Assembly: GCF_015680705.1 (NCBI RefSeq) | Contig: NZ_JADNYP010000004.1 | Coordinates: 267,813 to 331,812, forward strand | From: Pseudomonas fulva | GTDB taxonomy: Bacteria; Pseudomonadota; Gammaproteobacteria; Pseudomonadales; Pseudomonadaceae | Reading direction: 5' to 3' | DNA length: 64,000 nt | In this document: in pieces, positions 31,463 through 40,147 of the stretch | Layout of the letters: each line of letters starts with the position of its first letter | Numbering within the stretch: position 1 is the first letter of the stretch | Made by a program: the position numbers and the translations under genes | The notes under the pieces: model-generated | Told to the model about the DNA's origin: nothing | The model's input: only the letters and a program-made list of their open reading frames with translations | Database searches by the model: none

Positions 31463-33670
31463 TTATCCGAGCGATACCCCAGCCGCCCTCGCCCGGGCCG
31501 CGTGCAGCTTGCGGTAGCTGTCGATCAGCCTCTGGTGCCGGTCGAGCCCTTCGAGCCTCAGGCTGGTCGGGGCCAGGCCATGGAAGCGTACACTGCCCTC
31601 GATCGAGCCGAGCACCGCATCCATGCGCGGGTTGCCGAACATGCGGCGCAGGTTCGCCTCGTAGTCCTGCAATTTCAGCTCATCGTCCAGCAGCACTTCC
31701 AGCACCACGTTCAACGCCTGGTAGAACAAGCCGCGCTCGAGCGTGTTGTCGTTGTACTGAAGGAACATTTCCAGCAGTTCCTTGGCCTCCTCGAAGCGCT
31801 GCAGGGCCAGATGGATCAGCAGCTTGAGCTCAAGAATGGTCAGCTGGCCCCAGGCGGTGTTGTCGTCGAATTCGATGCCGATAAGCGTGGTGATGTCGGT
31901 GTATTCGTCCAGGTCACTGTCTTCCAGGCGTTCGACCAAGGCCTGCAGGCCGGCATCGTCCAGCTGGTGCAGGTTGAGGATATCGGCGCGAAACGCCAGC
32001 GCCTTGTTGGTGTTGTCCCAGATCAGGTCGTCGACCGGATAGATTTCCGAATAGCCCGGCACCAGGATACGGCAGGCCGTGGCGCCGAGGTCCTGGTACA
32101 CCGCCATGTAGGCTTGCTTGCCCATGTCCTCGAGAATACCGAACAAGGTCGCCGCTTCTTCGACGTTGGAGTGCTGGCCCTGCCCGGAAAAGTCCCATTC
32201 GACGAACTCGAAATCGGCCTTGGCGCTGAAGAAGCGCCACGACACCACGCCGCTGGAGTCGATGAAGTGCTCCACGAAGTTGTTCGGTTCGGTCACGGCG
32301 TTGCTTTCGAAGGTGGGCTGCGGCAGGTCGTTCAGCCCTTCGAAACTACGTCCCTGGAGCAGCTCGGTAAGGCTGCGCTCCAACGCCACCTCGAGGCTCG
32401 GGTGCGCGCCGAACGAGGCGAACACGCCACCGGTACGCGGGTTCATCAAGGTGACGCACATCACCGGGAACTGGCCACCGAGCGAGGCATCCTTGACCAG
32501 TACCGGGAAGCCCTGCTCCTCCAGGCCCTGGATGCCGGCCATGATCGCCGGGTACTTGGCCAGCACGTGCGCCGGCACATCGGGCAAGGCGAGTTCGCCT
32601 TCGAGGATCTCCCGCTTGACGGCGCGCTCGAAGATCTCCGACAGGCACTGCACCTGGGCTTCGGCCAAGGTGTTGCCAGCACTCATGCCATTGCTCAGGA
32701 ACAGGTTCTCCACCAGATTGGACGGGAAATACACCACTTCGCCGTCGCACTGGCGCACATAGGGCAGCGCGCAAATCCCGCGCTCGACATTGCCGGAGTT
32801 GGTGTCGTAAAGGTGCGAGCCACGCAGCTCGCCCTCCGGGTCGTAGATCGCTCGGCAATGCTCGTCGAGGATGCCGGCCGGCAGCGCATCCTTGCGCCCG
32901 GGCTTGAACCAGCGCTCGTCGGGATGATGCACGAAGGGCGCATTGGCGATCTCCTCGCCCCAGAACTGATCGTTGTAGAAGAAGTTGCAGTTGAGACGCT
33001 CGATGAACTCACCCAGCGCCGAGGCCAGCGCCGCTTCCTTGGTCGCGCCCTTGCCATTGGTGAAGCACATCGGCGAATGCGCATCGCGCAGGTGCAGCGA
33101 CCAGACATTGGGCACGATGTTGCGCCACGAGGCGATCTCGATCTTCATGCCCAGCTCGGCGAGAAGGCTCGACATGTTGGCGATGGTCTGCTCCAGCGGC
33201 AGGTCCTTGCCGACGATCGAGGTACTGGCCTGCGCGGCCGGATCGAGCATCAGCAGGCCCTGGGCATCGGCATCGAGGTTGCTCACCTGTTCGATGACGA
33301 AGTCCGGCCCGGTCTGCACCACCTTCTTCACGGTGCAGCGGTCGATCGAGCGCAGGATGCCCTGACGATCCTTTTCGCTGATGTCCGCCGGCAGTTCGAC
33401 CTGGATCTTGAAGATCTGCTTGTAGCGGTTCTCCGGGTCGACGATGTTGTTCTGCGCCAGGCGAATATTGTCGGTAGGGATACCGCGCGTCTGGCAGTAC
33501 AGCTTGACGAAATAGGCCGCGCACAACGCCGAGGAAGCCAGGAAATAGTCGAAAGGCCCCGGTGCCGAGCCATCACCCTTGTAGCGGATCGGCTGGTCGG
33601 CGATCACCGTGAAGTCATCGAACTTGGCTTCAAGTCGAAGGTTGTCGAGAAAGTTGACCTTGATTTCCAT
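31463..33670 (-). CDS. ycaO: OsmC domain / YcaO domain fusion protein
   Basis: Protein of 735 residues. Residues 1-140 form an OsmC-like domain (MEIKVNFLDNLRLEAKF; the peroxidatic-type Cys region is SALCAAYFVKLYC), followed by a YcaO domain (about 160-570; EFIERLNCNFFYN and SEIFERAVKRE are YcaO core motifs) and a helical TPR-like tail. YcaO proteins are ATP-dependent cyclodehydratases/thioamidases; E. coli YcaO enhances RimO beta-methylthiolation of ribosomal protein S12. Fusion to OsmC is a known proteobacterial arrangement. No precursor peptide or dehydrogenase gene is nearby, so a ribosomal rather than natural-product role is likelier. The ATG at 33670 was chosen by domain start. Confidence 0.92.
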   Translation of the reverse strand: MEIKVNFLDNLRLEAKFDDFTVIADQPIRYKGDGSAPGPFDYFLASSALCAAYFVKLYCQTRGIPTDNIRLAQNNIVDPENRYKQIFKIQVELPADISEKDRQGILRSIDRCTVKKVVQTGPDFVIEQVSNLDADAQGLLMLDPAAQASTSIVGKDLPLEQTIANMSSLLAELGMKIEIASWRNIVPNVWSLHLRDAHSPMCFTNGKGATKEAALASALGEFIERLNCNFFYNDQFWGEEIANAPFVHHPDERWFKPGRKDALPAGILDEHCRAIYDPEGELRGSHLYDTNSGNVERGICALPYVRQCDGEVVYFPSNLVENLFLSNGMSAGNTLAEAQVQCLSEIFERAVKREILEGELALPDVPAHVLAKYPAIMAGIQGLEEQGFPVLVKDASLGGQFPVMCVTLMNPRTGGVFASFGAHPSLEVALERSLTELLQGRSFEGLNDLPQPTFESNAVTEPNNFVEHFIDSSGVVSWRFFSAKADFEFVEWDFSGQGQHSNVEEAATLFGILEDMGKQAYMAVYQDLGATACRILVPGYSEIYPVDDLIWDNTNKALAFRADILNLHQLDDAGLQALVERLEDSDLDEYTDITTLIGIEFDDNTAWGQLTILELKLLIHLALQRFEEAKELLEMFLQYNDNTLERGLFYQALNVVLEVLLDDELKLQDYEANLRRMFGNPRMDAVLGSIEGSVRFHGLAPTSLRLEGLDRHQRLIDSYRKLHAARARAAGVSLG

Positions 33671-33938
33671 GCGGGTACCAGAATGACGAGCGGAACGACG
33701 GGGCGTCATTATCCGGGTTTTTCCGCGACAAGTCTTGGATAGCTCAGCCCGCAGAGCCTTGCCGCGCGCGTCGAAGACGGCTGACAGGCGGCAAGCTGGC
33801 GTTCCGGATTCAGGCGAGGCCAAATCGGCTTATCTTCGGCCAAGGCCCAGTGTTATGGTAAGCGCCCCATTTTTGTCGGCAGCCTCATCGGCGGCAGGCC
33901 GCTCAAGATCCACGACACAGGTAGCGATTGTTTCAGTG

Positions 33939-35066
33939 ATGCCTAGGATACGTAGACTGCTGCTCGGCGCCGTGGCGCTGGTGTTCATCGCGGCCCTGTG
34001 CGGCTACGGTTTCTGGACCCAGCAACGGCCGCCGGGGCATTACCTTTCCGACCTGCGCATCGAGCTTGCGCTGGACCAGGGCGTGCCTGGCGAACGTGGC
34101 AACCTGCTGGGCATCGAGCCAGTCCTGCATCCGGTCGACTACCAGAACCTGCAGCGCCTGCATCGCAAGCTCGCCGCCTACCTGGACAAGGCCAAGGCCC
34201 TGGGCCTGGTGAACGCGCGCACCGTGGTCGTGCTACCCGAACACATTGGCACCTGGTTGTGGGCGCGAGGCGAAAAGAACGAGCTGTACCAGGTCACGCG
34301 CCGTCGCGAAGCCTGGCAGTGGCTGGAAATCAGCAACCCGCTGCGCTATGGCCTGGCCCTGCTTGCCGCCACCGGTGACGATCGGCGCAGCGACGCACAC
34401 CTGCGCATGAAGGCGGGCCAGATGGCCGCGGACTACCAGGCACTGTTCGGCGGCCTGGCCAGGGAGTTCGGCGTCACCCTGGTGGCTGGCTCGATCGTGC
34501 TGCCCTCCCCTCGGGTCGAGCACGGCGTATTGCAAGCCGGCAACGGGCCGCTGTTCAACAGCAGCGTAGTGTTCGCCAGCGACGGCTCGGCCATGGGGCA
34601 ACCGCAACGCCAGCACTACCCGGACAGCGAAGTCCGGCGCTATATCCAGGCCGGCCAGGACCAGCCATTGCAGGTACTGCAGACGCCGGCCGGACGCCTG
34701 GGCGTGCTGGTCGGCAGCGACAGCTGGTATCCGGCCAACTACCGGCAACTGGCTTCGCAAGCGGTGGAGCTGATCGCCAATCCGGTATTTCTCAGTGGAC
34801 GTGACAGCTGGGGCAGCCCTTGGCGGGGCAATCGGCACCAGCCCCTGAGCGCGCGCCTGCCCCTGCGTCAGGGCCAGGTCAACGAAGAGCAAGCCTGGCG
34901 ACAGCTGACCCAGGCCGCCAATGGCGATGTCACCAGCATCAGCGTATTCCTGCGCGGCCAGTTCTGGGACCTGGGCAGCGATGGGCAAGGCTTCGTCAAC
35001 CACGACGGCAGGCACCTGGCTGGCGATTCGCATGCTGGCGCGCGCCTGCTGAACCTGTGGTTGTGA
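33939..35066 (+). CDS. Membrane-anchored carbon-nitrogen hydrolase-like protein, active site degenerate
   Basis: Protein of 375 residues with an N-terminal membrane segment (about 6-24) and a nitrilase-fold domain. The catalytic Glu101 (VVVLPEH) is kept, but the usual Lys position in the xRKxHL loop is Arg (QPQRQHYP, about 224) and the position of the nucleophilic Cys in the xCxD motif is occupied by Gly259-Ser260 (VLVGSDSWYP). It is therefore unlikely to be an amidase or N-acyltransferase with the normal mechanism. It is only 4 nt upstream of an AraC regulator, suggesting a two-gene unit. GTG at 33936 is an alternative start. Confidence 0.8.
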   Translation: MPRIRRLLLGAVALVFIAALCGYGFWTQQRPPGHYLSDLRIELALDQGVPGERGNLLGIEPVLHPVDYQNLQRLHRKLAAYLDKAKALGLVNARTVVVLPEHIGTWLWARGEKNELYQVTRRREAWQWLEISNPLRYGLALLAATGDDRRSDAHLRMKAGQMAADYQALFGGLAREFGVTLVAGSIVLPSPRVEHGVLQAGNGPLFNSSVVFASDGSAMGQPQRQHYPDSEVRRYIQAGQDQPLQVLQTPAGRLGVLVGSDSWYPANYRQLASQAVELIANPVFLSGRDSWGSPWRGNRHQPLSARLPLRQGQVNEEQAWRQLTQAANGDVTSISVFLRGQFWDLGSDGQGFVNHDGRHLAGDSHAGARLLNLWL

Positions 35067-35070
35067 CGCG

Positions 35071-36111
35071 ATGGCGCCCCCACGCGTGCGCCTCGGCGAC
35101 CTGTCGGTAGGGTTCGTGCAGCCATTGGTCGAGGCCCTGCTCGAACTCGGGCATGATCCACAAGCGCTGCTGCTGCGCTATGGCCTGGATGAGCAGTGCC
35201 TTGGCGAGCCACAGGCACGGCTGTCGATTCCTCGCTACATGCACCTGGGGCATGCGGCCATCGAGCTCAGTGGCGATCCCGCCCTCGGGCTGCGCATGGG
35301 CCGCCTGAGCCGCCTGCCCCATGCCGGGCTGGCCGGGGTAGCCGCGGCCCAGGCCCCGAACCTGGGCGAGGCTGCGCGCACCCTGCTGCGTTTCGAGCCG
35401 CTATACGCCGCCAACTACCGTGGCCGCTGCCGTTACCAGGAAGACGAACATGGCGCCTGGCTGTGCTTCTATTCGATCAGTCCCTATAACGCCTACAACC
35501 GTTTCGTGGTCGACTCGCTAATGGGCGGCTGGCTGGCCCAGCTCTCGAGCATCGCGGCTGAGCCAGTGCTGGCTGATCGCCTGGAAATCGAGTTCGAGGC
35601 ACCCGACTACGCACACTGCTATGAGGCGCTCTGCGCCAGCCAGGTGCTGTTCGGCGCTCGAACCAATCGGCTGCACTTGCCACGCGAGACGCTAGGCCTG
35701 CGCAACGCACAACACTGCCCCGGCACCTGGCGGCACCTGCTGCAATTGTGCGAGGCGCAACTGCAGCAACGCACCCGAGTGCGCAGTCTGAGTGAAAGCA
35801 TTCTCCATCTGCTCGGCCCCCTGCTCAGTGGTGGCCAGGAGCCCACGCTGGAGGAAGTGGCGCGACGCCTGCAACTTCCGCCATGGACGCTACGCCGCAG
35901 GCTGGCTGACGAAGGCACGCGATTTCGCAACCTGCTCAACGACGCACGACGCGATCTTGCCGAGGCGTACATCCGGGATACGGAGCTGAGCTTCAGCGAA
36001 ATCGCCTATCTGCTTGGTTTCGCGTCGGCCGAGGCCTTCCAGCGCGCCTTCAAGCGCTGGACCAGCCTGACGCCGGGTGAGTATCGCCGCACGCGCAGGC
36101 AGCTCTCCTAG
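35071..36111 (+). CDS. AraC-family transcriptional regulator
   Basis: DNA-binding regulator of 346 residues. The N-terminal part (about 15-200) fits the Arabinose_bd/OruR-type ligand domain, with RYGLDEQCLGEPQARLSIPR typical of Pseudomonas members; the C-terminus (250-346) has two helix-turn-helix motifs (LEEVARRLQLPPWTLRRRL and SFSEIAYLLGFASAEAFQRAFKRW). The start codon is 4 nt from the hydrolase-like gene. Targets and ligand are unknown. Confidence 0.93.
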   Translation: MAPPRVRLGDLSVGFVQPLVEALLELGHDPQALLLRYGLDEQCLGEPQARLSIPRYMHLGHAAIELSGDPALGLRMGRLSRLPHAGLAGVAAAQAPNLGEAARTLLRFEPLYAANYRGRCRYQEDEHGAWLCFYSISPYNAYNRFVVDSLMGGWLAQLSSIAAEPVLADRLEIEFEAPDYAHCYEALCASQVLFGARTNRLHLPRETLGLRNAQHCPGTWRHLLQLCEAQLQQRTRVRSLSESILHLLGPLLSGGQEPTLEEVARRLQLPPWTLRRRLADEGTRFRNLLNDARRDLAEAYIRDTELSFSEIAYLLGFASAEAFQRAFKRWTSLTPGEYRRTRRQLS

Positions 36112-36149
36112 GGTTGTTCCAAAGTGCCTGCGCGAGCTTCGTACCGGGC

Positions 36150-36236
36150 CTAGAGCTCCGTGGCGTCCTCGGCGGGCTCCGGGGTATCCAGCTCCGAGGC
36201 GTGGAACTCGAGCAATTCTTCCTGGTAATCGTCCAT
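36150..36236 (-). CDS. Putative 28-aa acidic small protein
   Basis: Short frame MDDYQEELLEFHASELDTPE... ending ...EDATEL with an AGAGGAAG ribosome-binding site 8 nt upstream of the ATG at 36236. The peptide is strongly acidic and amphipathic. I have a loose memory of similar MDDYQEELLE-type small ORFs in other Pseudomonas, which cannot be verified here. It lies alone between AraC and the DUF2242 gene. Confidence 0.5.
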   Translation of the reverse strand: MDDYQEELLEFHASELDTPEPAEDATEL

Positions 36237-36395
36237 GGCCTGCTTCCTCTTGATCTCGTGATTGCCTGATCCATGCCCTCAAGCTAAAGCAGCCCTGTGA
36301 AGGAAACATGACTCCTGGAAATAAACGTAGCAGGCCTTGGCGGAATTGTCTTCAGCGCTTGTTTCAATGCTTTTCCGCGACCAAGACGCCACCGC

Positions 36396-37340
36396 TCAGA
36401 AAACCGGAGCCTGTTCGGCAGGCGAAGCGTCCTGCCGATTCACCTGGATAGGTGCCACCTCGGCTGGCGGCGCTACCGGTTGCGAGCCCTGGTCGTCGGC
36501 AACCGAGGGTTGCGTCTCGGTCTGCGCAGCCGCTGCCGGGGCGGCCTGGATCCTACCCGGCTCGCCCGCGGGCTTGGCTACCGGCTGTGCGGAAGCCGGA
36601 TTGCCAGGCTCGTCATCCGAAGCGGTCACGGCTGTGTCTTGTCCAGGCGCAGCCCCAGAGGCCGGCCCCGTCGTGGGCGGCGTATCGACGGCCGCGGCAG
36701 GCGCGGGAGCCGCTGGCATCAACGAAGCACCTGGCGCACCTGGCAGCCCGAGGTCGGCTGCTGGTGCGGCAGGCTGGTCAGTCGGCGAAGTGTCGACGGC
36801 CTTGGCCTGGGCTTGTTTGGGCAAGTAGCTTTCCACCAGGGCGAAATAGCGCTCGTAGAACTGGGGCGCGGTGACGGTTTCGCTGGCGACCTTGACCATG
36901 GAATCATCGCTCGAGCCGATGGGCATGGAGACCGAGCCCAGCACCCCGACACCGAGGCTGGCCGAGGTGTTGGATTTCTTCAGCGTATAGCGGTCCTGCA
37001 GCGCGTTGGCGAACATGGTGGAACGCTGCCCGTCCCCGCTGTCGGGAACACAGGTGACGTTGAAACTAATCTGCAGGTGGTTTTCGCTGTTCTGCTGGAA
37101 GCTCTTGTTACCGGCTACTTGGTTGGCGCCGCTGCTGGTGATGATGTAGCCCTGGCTGAGCAAGGCACGCCGCGCCGCCTCGCAGGATCCGGCCTCGCTC
37201 ACGGCAAAGGCACGGGAAAAGGTGCCGGAATCGTCGAAGTTCTCATGCTCGTAGATGGCAGTCTTTTTCGAGGAGCAGCCAGTAGCACTGGCCAGCACCA
37301 GGGCCAGCCCGAGCGCGCCGATGACGGTGTGTCCAGACAT
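36396..37340 (-). CDS. DUF2242 lipoprotein with Pro/Ala-rich tail
   Basis: Lipoprotein of 314 residues: signal peptide MSGHTVIGALGLALVLASA then TGC lipobox (Cys22), followed by a DUF2242 domain (about 25-185; Cys residues in GSCEAARRAL and NVTCVPDSGDG). The C-terminal 130 residues are low-complexity Pro/Ala/Gln-rich, like a periplasmic spacer. The function is unknown. It is a single gene; the next gene downstream on the same strand is the putative 28-aa small ORF. Start chosen at the lipoprotein signal peptide, since the frame runs on upstream through tRNA sequence. Confidence 0.88.
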   Translation of the reverse strand: MSGHTVIGALGLALVLASATGCSSKKTAIYEHENFDDSGTFSRAFAVSEAGSCEAARRALLSQGYIITSSGANQVAGNKSFQQNSENHLQISFNVTCVPDSGDGQRSTMFANALQDRYTLKKSNTSASLGVGVLGSVSMPIGSSDDSMVKVASETVTAPQFYERYFALVESYLPKQAQAKAVDTSPTDQPAAPAADLGLPGAPGASLMPAAPAPAAAVDTPPTTGPASGAAPGQDTAVTASDDEPGNPASAQPVAKPAGEPGRIQAAPAAAAQTETQPSVADDQGSQPVAPPAEVAPIQVNRQDASPAEQAPVF

Positions 37341-37481
37341 TGCGAATTCCAGGAAGAACGAACGGCGCCTATTGTGCATCACATCCTGCGCAGGCCGAAA
37401 CCGTTGATCGGTGAAGATTGCGACAGGGTCCTGCAAGGCCTTGAACAGGCCGGAGGATCTGGCCGGCGCGGGCCAGTAACG

Positions 37482-37505
37482 AAAAAAGCGACCCGAAGGT
37501 CGCTT
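37482..37505 (-). terminator. Rho-independent terminator of the tRNA-Val-Asp-Asp operon
   Basis: On the minus strand: 8-bp stem AAGCGACC / GGTCGCTT with TTCG tetraloop followed by TTTTTT. It lies 40 nt downstream of the last tRNA-Asp. Confidence 0.9.
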
Positions 37506-37545
37506 CTGTCGTGCGTCGAGGCGTTCAGTGACCTCTCGGCGAATA

Positions 37546-37622
37546 TGGCGCAGCGGACGGGACTCGAACCCGCGACCCCCGGCGTGACAGGCCGGTATTC
37601 TAACCGACTGAACTACCGCTGC
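37546..37622 (-). tRNA. tRNA-Asp (anticodon GTC)
   Basis: 77 nt including encoded CCA. Acceptor stem GCAGCGG / CCGCTGC, anticodon loop CTGTCAC (GTC), TPsiC arm GGTTCGAGTCC. Identical to the upstream copy; second Asp copy in the operon. Confidence 0.97.
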
Positions 37623-37733
37623 GTATCGATCAGGCTTGCGCCCGATTGAAACTGGGATCTGGTCTCGATGCCTGGTATCGCTACCTCGGCCTCGGACCTC
37701 AGATCGGCGACGAGCACCCATCTGGATGAAAAG

Positions 37734-37810
37734 TGGCGCAGCGGACGGGACTCGAACCCGCGACCCCCGGCGTGACAGGCCGGTATTCTAACCGACTGAA
37801 CTACCGCTGC
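37734..37810 (-). tRNA. tRNA-Asp (anticodon GTC), duplicate copy
   Basis: Same 77-nt sequence as the copy at 37546-37622, with encoded CCA. The 111-nt spacer separating the two is not conserved outside the gene. Confidence 0.97.
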
Positions 37811-37888
37811 GCATGTGGACTTGCGTCCGGTTCCTCTCAATGGGCCTCATCTTTCGAATCGACCTGGGTCAGGAACATTCTCAGGAAG

Positions 37889-37964
37889 TGGTGGGTGATG
37901 ACGGGATCGAACCGCCGACCCTCTGCTTGTAAGGCAGATGCTCTCCCGGCTGAGCTAATCACCC
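37889..37964 (-). tRNA. tRNA-Val (anticodon TAC)
   Basis: 76 nt with CCA. Acceptor GGGTGAT / ATCACCC, anticodon arm CTGCCTTACAAGCAG (TAC), TPsiC arm GGTTCGATCCC. First gene after the promoter. Confidence 0.97.
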
Positions 37965-37995
37965 GCTTGTTGCGTTTGCTTCGCTGAGGCCGAGA

Positions 37996-38024
37996 AATTT
38001 ACGCAGGCACCGAAGCTAAGTCAA
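37996..38024 (-). promoter_or_regulatory. Sigma-70 promoter of the tRNA-Val-Asp-Asp operon
   Basis: Minus-strand TTGACT (38024-38019), 17-nt spacer, TAAATT (38001-37996), followed by a GC-rich discriminator (CTCGGCC). About 30 nt upstream of tRNA-Val. Confidence 0.8.
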
Positions 38025-38060
38025 TACCCCCGTTGAATTTTTTTTGAAAAAGGTTGGTCG

Positions 38061-38150
38061 GGCAGCCACAAGCTACAAGCAAAAGCAGTGCGCATGGACT
38101 GAACGGACTCGGGACGGACAGTTGATGCGGTCGGCTTGCAGTCTGCAGCC
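38061..38150. repeat. Imperfect intergenic inverted repeat (possible member of GCAAGC family)
   Basis: Arms GGCAGCCACAAGCTACAAGC (38061-38080) and GGCTTGCAGTCTGCAGCC (38133-38150) bracket a 52-bp centre, right after the 3' end of the SDR gene at 38151. Weaker than the copies at 54405 and 62624. Confidence 0.45.
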
Positions 38151-38924
38151 CTAGGCGTAGATCATCTTGCGGGTCATGCCACCATCGACCACATATTCCT
38201 GGCCAGTGACGAAGGCGGCCTGGCTGGACAGCAGCCATGCCACCAGCGCTGCCACGTCTTCGACGGTTCCGACGCGACCGGTGGGGTGTTGCGCATGGTC
38301 GGCACTATCGAGAGGCTCGGCACGCTTGTGCGACGGGTCGCGGGCGTCGATCCAGCCGGGGCTGACGGCGTTGACGCGAATCTCCGGGCCAAGGCTCATG
38401 GCCAATGCATGGGTCAGTGCCACCAGGCCGCCCTTGCTCGCCGCGTAGGCCTCCGTATCAGGCTCGGACTGGCGGGCACGGGTCGAGGTCAGGTTGACGA
38501 TGGCCCCACCATGGGCGCGCAGGTACGGCGCGCAGTGCTTGGCCAGCAGCATGGGGCCGCTGAGGTTGACCGCCAGGACCCGGTTCCACTGGGCCAGGCT
38601 CAAGCTCTCGAGCGTGTCGTTGTGCGGATTGGCGATCGCCGCGTTGCACACCAGCCCGTCGAGACGCCCGAACTGGCCGAGCACTTCGGCCACTGCGGTG
38701 GTCACCTGCTTTTCGTCGGCGACGTCCATGGCCACGAACCAGGCGTTGTCGCCCAGCGCCTTGGCCACCTTGGCGCCGCGCTGGCGGTCCAGGTCGCTCA
38801 ACACGACCTGCCAGCCTTCGCAGATCAACCAGGCGGCAATGCCCAGGCCGATGCCGCGAGCGGCACCGGTCACCAGGGCGACGCGGCCGTTATGGCTGGT
38901 CTCACCGCCTTTCCAGTCGATCAC
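38151..38924 (-). CDS. SDR-family oxidoreductase
   Basis: Classical NAD(P)-dependent short-chain dehydrogenase of 257 residues: TGAARGIG cofactor motif, NAA(I) strand motif, catalytic Tyr in EAYAASKGG and Ser in LTSTRARQ (position consistent). NAVSPGWID and GQEYVVDGG are conserved SDR elements. The GTG at 38924 overlaps the metZ stop (GTGA), so it is translated with metZ; this gene order is common in Pseudomonas but its substrate is unknown. Confidence 0.9.
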   Translation of the reverse strand: MIDWKGGETSHNGRVALVTGAARGIGLGIAAWLICEGWQVVLSDLDRQRGAKVAKALGDNAWFVAMDVADEKQVTTAVAEVLGQFGRLDGLVCNAAIANPHNDTLESLSLAQWNRVLAVNLSGPMLLAKHCAPYLRAHGGAIVNLTSTRARQSEPDTEAYAASKGGLVALTHALAMSLGPEIRVNAVSPGWIDARDPSHKRAEPLDSADHAQHPTGRVGTVEDVAALVAWLLSSQAAFVTGQEYVVDGGMTRKMIYA

Positions 38925-40132
38925 AGCGCAGCCAGCCCACGAGCCAGGTCGACTTGCAGATCGGCGACGTCTTCCAGGCCCACGGCAATGCGGATCAGAC
39001 TGTCGTGAATACCCGCCGCTTCGCGTTCCTGTGGCGTCAAGCGGCCATGCGAGGTGGTCGCGGGATGGGCGATAGTGGTCTTGCTGTCGCCAAGGTTGGT
39101 GGTGATCGAGATCAGGCGCGTGGCATCGATGAAACGCCAGGCGCCTTCCCTGCCACCCTTGACCTCGAAACTCACCACGGCGCCGAAGCCGCTCATCTGA
39201 CGCCTGGCCAGCTCATGCTGCGGGTGGCTGGTCAAGCCGGCATAGTGGACGCGCTCCACGCCCTGCTGGCTGGCCAGCCACTCGGCCAGTGCCTGGGCGC
39301 CTTCGCAATGGGCACGCATGCGCAGCTTGAGAGTCTCCAGGCCCTTGAGGAACACCCAGGCGTTGAAGGGACTCAAGGTTGGCCCGGCCGTACGCAGGAA
39401 GCCGACGATGTCTTTCATCAGCTCGCTGCGGCCGGCGACCGCGCCGCCCATGCAGCGACCCTGGCCATCGATGAACTTGGTCGCCGAATGAATGACGATG
39501 TCGGCGCCGAGCTTGAGCGGTTGCTGCAAGGCTGGGGTACTGAAGCAGTTGTCCACCGCCAGCAGCGCACCCCGTGCATGGGCGATCTCGGCCAGCGCGG
39601 CGATGTCGACCAGTTCGGCCAGCGGGTTGGAAGGCGACTCGACGAACAGTAACCGGGTATTGGGCTTGATGGCCCGTTCCCAGCCTGCCAGGTCGGCCAG
39701 CGGCACATAGTCGACCTGCACGCCGAAGCGCTTGAAATACTTCTCGAACAGGCTGATGGTCGAACCGAATACGCTCTGCGAGACCACCACATGGTCGCCA
39801 CTGCTGCACAGCGACATCACCATCGCCAGGATGGCCGCCATGCCGGTGGCGGTGCCAACGGCCTGTTCGGCCCCCTCCAGGGCTGCCAGGCGCTCCTCGA
39901 AGGCGCGCACGGTCGGGTTGGTGTAACGCGAATAGACATTGCCGGGCACTTCCCCGGCAAAGCGCGCAGCGGCATCGGCCGCCGTGCGGAAGACATAGCT
40001 GGAGGACAGGAACAGCGCCTCGCTGTGTTCGCCCTCCGGCGTGCGTTGTTGACCGGCACGCACCGCCAGGGTGTCGAAACCGACACCCTCCAGGTCGCTG
40101 TCCAGTCGCCCGGCATCCCATTGCTCAGTCAT
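38921..40132 (-). CDS. metZ: O-succinylhomoserine sulfhydrylase
   Basis: PLP enzyme that makes homocysteine directly from O-succinylhomoserine and sulfide in Pseudomonas methionine synthesis. The 403-residue protein of the Cys/Met metabolism PLP family has the Lys in [13 protein letters not shown] and [14 protein letters not shown], the usual active-site loop. MetZ rather than MetB is supported by gene order with purF. It starts 15 nt after the purF stop. Confidence 0.96.
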   Translation of the reverse strand: MTEQWDAGRLDSDLEGVGFDTLAVRAGQQRTPEGEHSEALFLSSSYVFRTAADAAARFAGEVPGNVYSRYTNPTVRAFEERLAALEGAEQAVGTATGMAAILAMVMSLCSSGDHVVVSQSVFGSTISLFEKYFKRFGVQVDYVPLADLAGWERAIKPNTRLLFVESPSNPLAELVDIAALAEIAHARGALLAVDNCFSTPALQQPLKLGADIVIHSATKFIDGQGRCMGGAVAGRSELMKDIVGFLRTAGPTLSPFNAWVFLKGLETLKLRMRAHCEGAQALAEWLASQQGVERVHYAGLTSHPQHELARRQMSGFGAVVSFEVKGGREGAWRFIDATRLISITTNLGDSKTTIAHPATTSHGRLTPQEREAAGIHDSLIRIAVGLEDVADLQVDLARGLAAL

Positions 40133-40147
40133 GCCGTCGCTCCCAAG

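Noticed and set aside
31463..33670. RiPP biosynthetic cluster around the YcaO protein
   Set aside because: No precursor peptide, dehydrogenase or transporter next to it; OsmC-YcaO fusion is a housekeeping-type architecture.
37546..38024. Possible genomic island next to the tRNA cluster
   Set aside because: No integrase, direct repeat of a tRNA 3' end, or foreign-looking genes are visible; flanking genes are standard.
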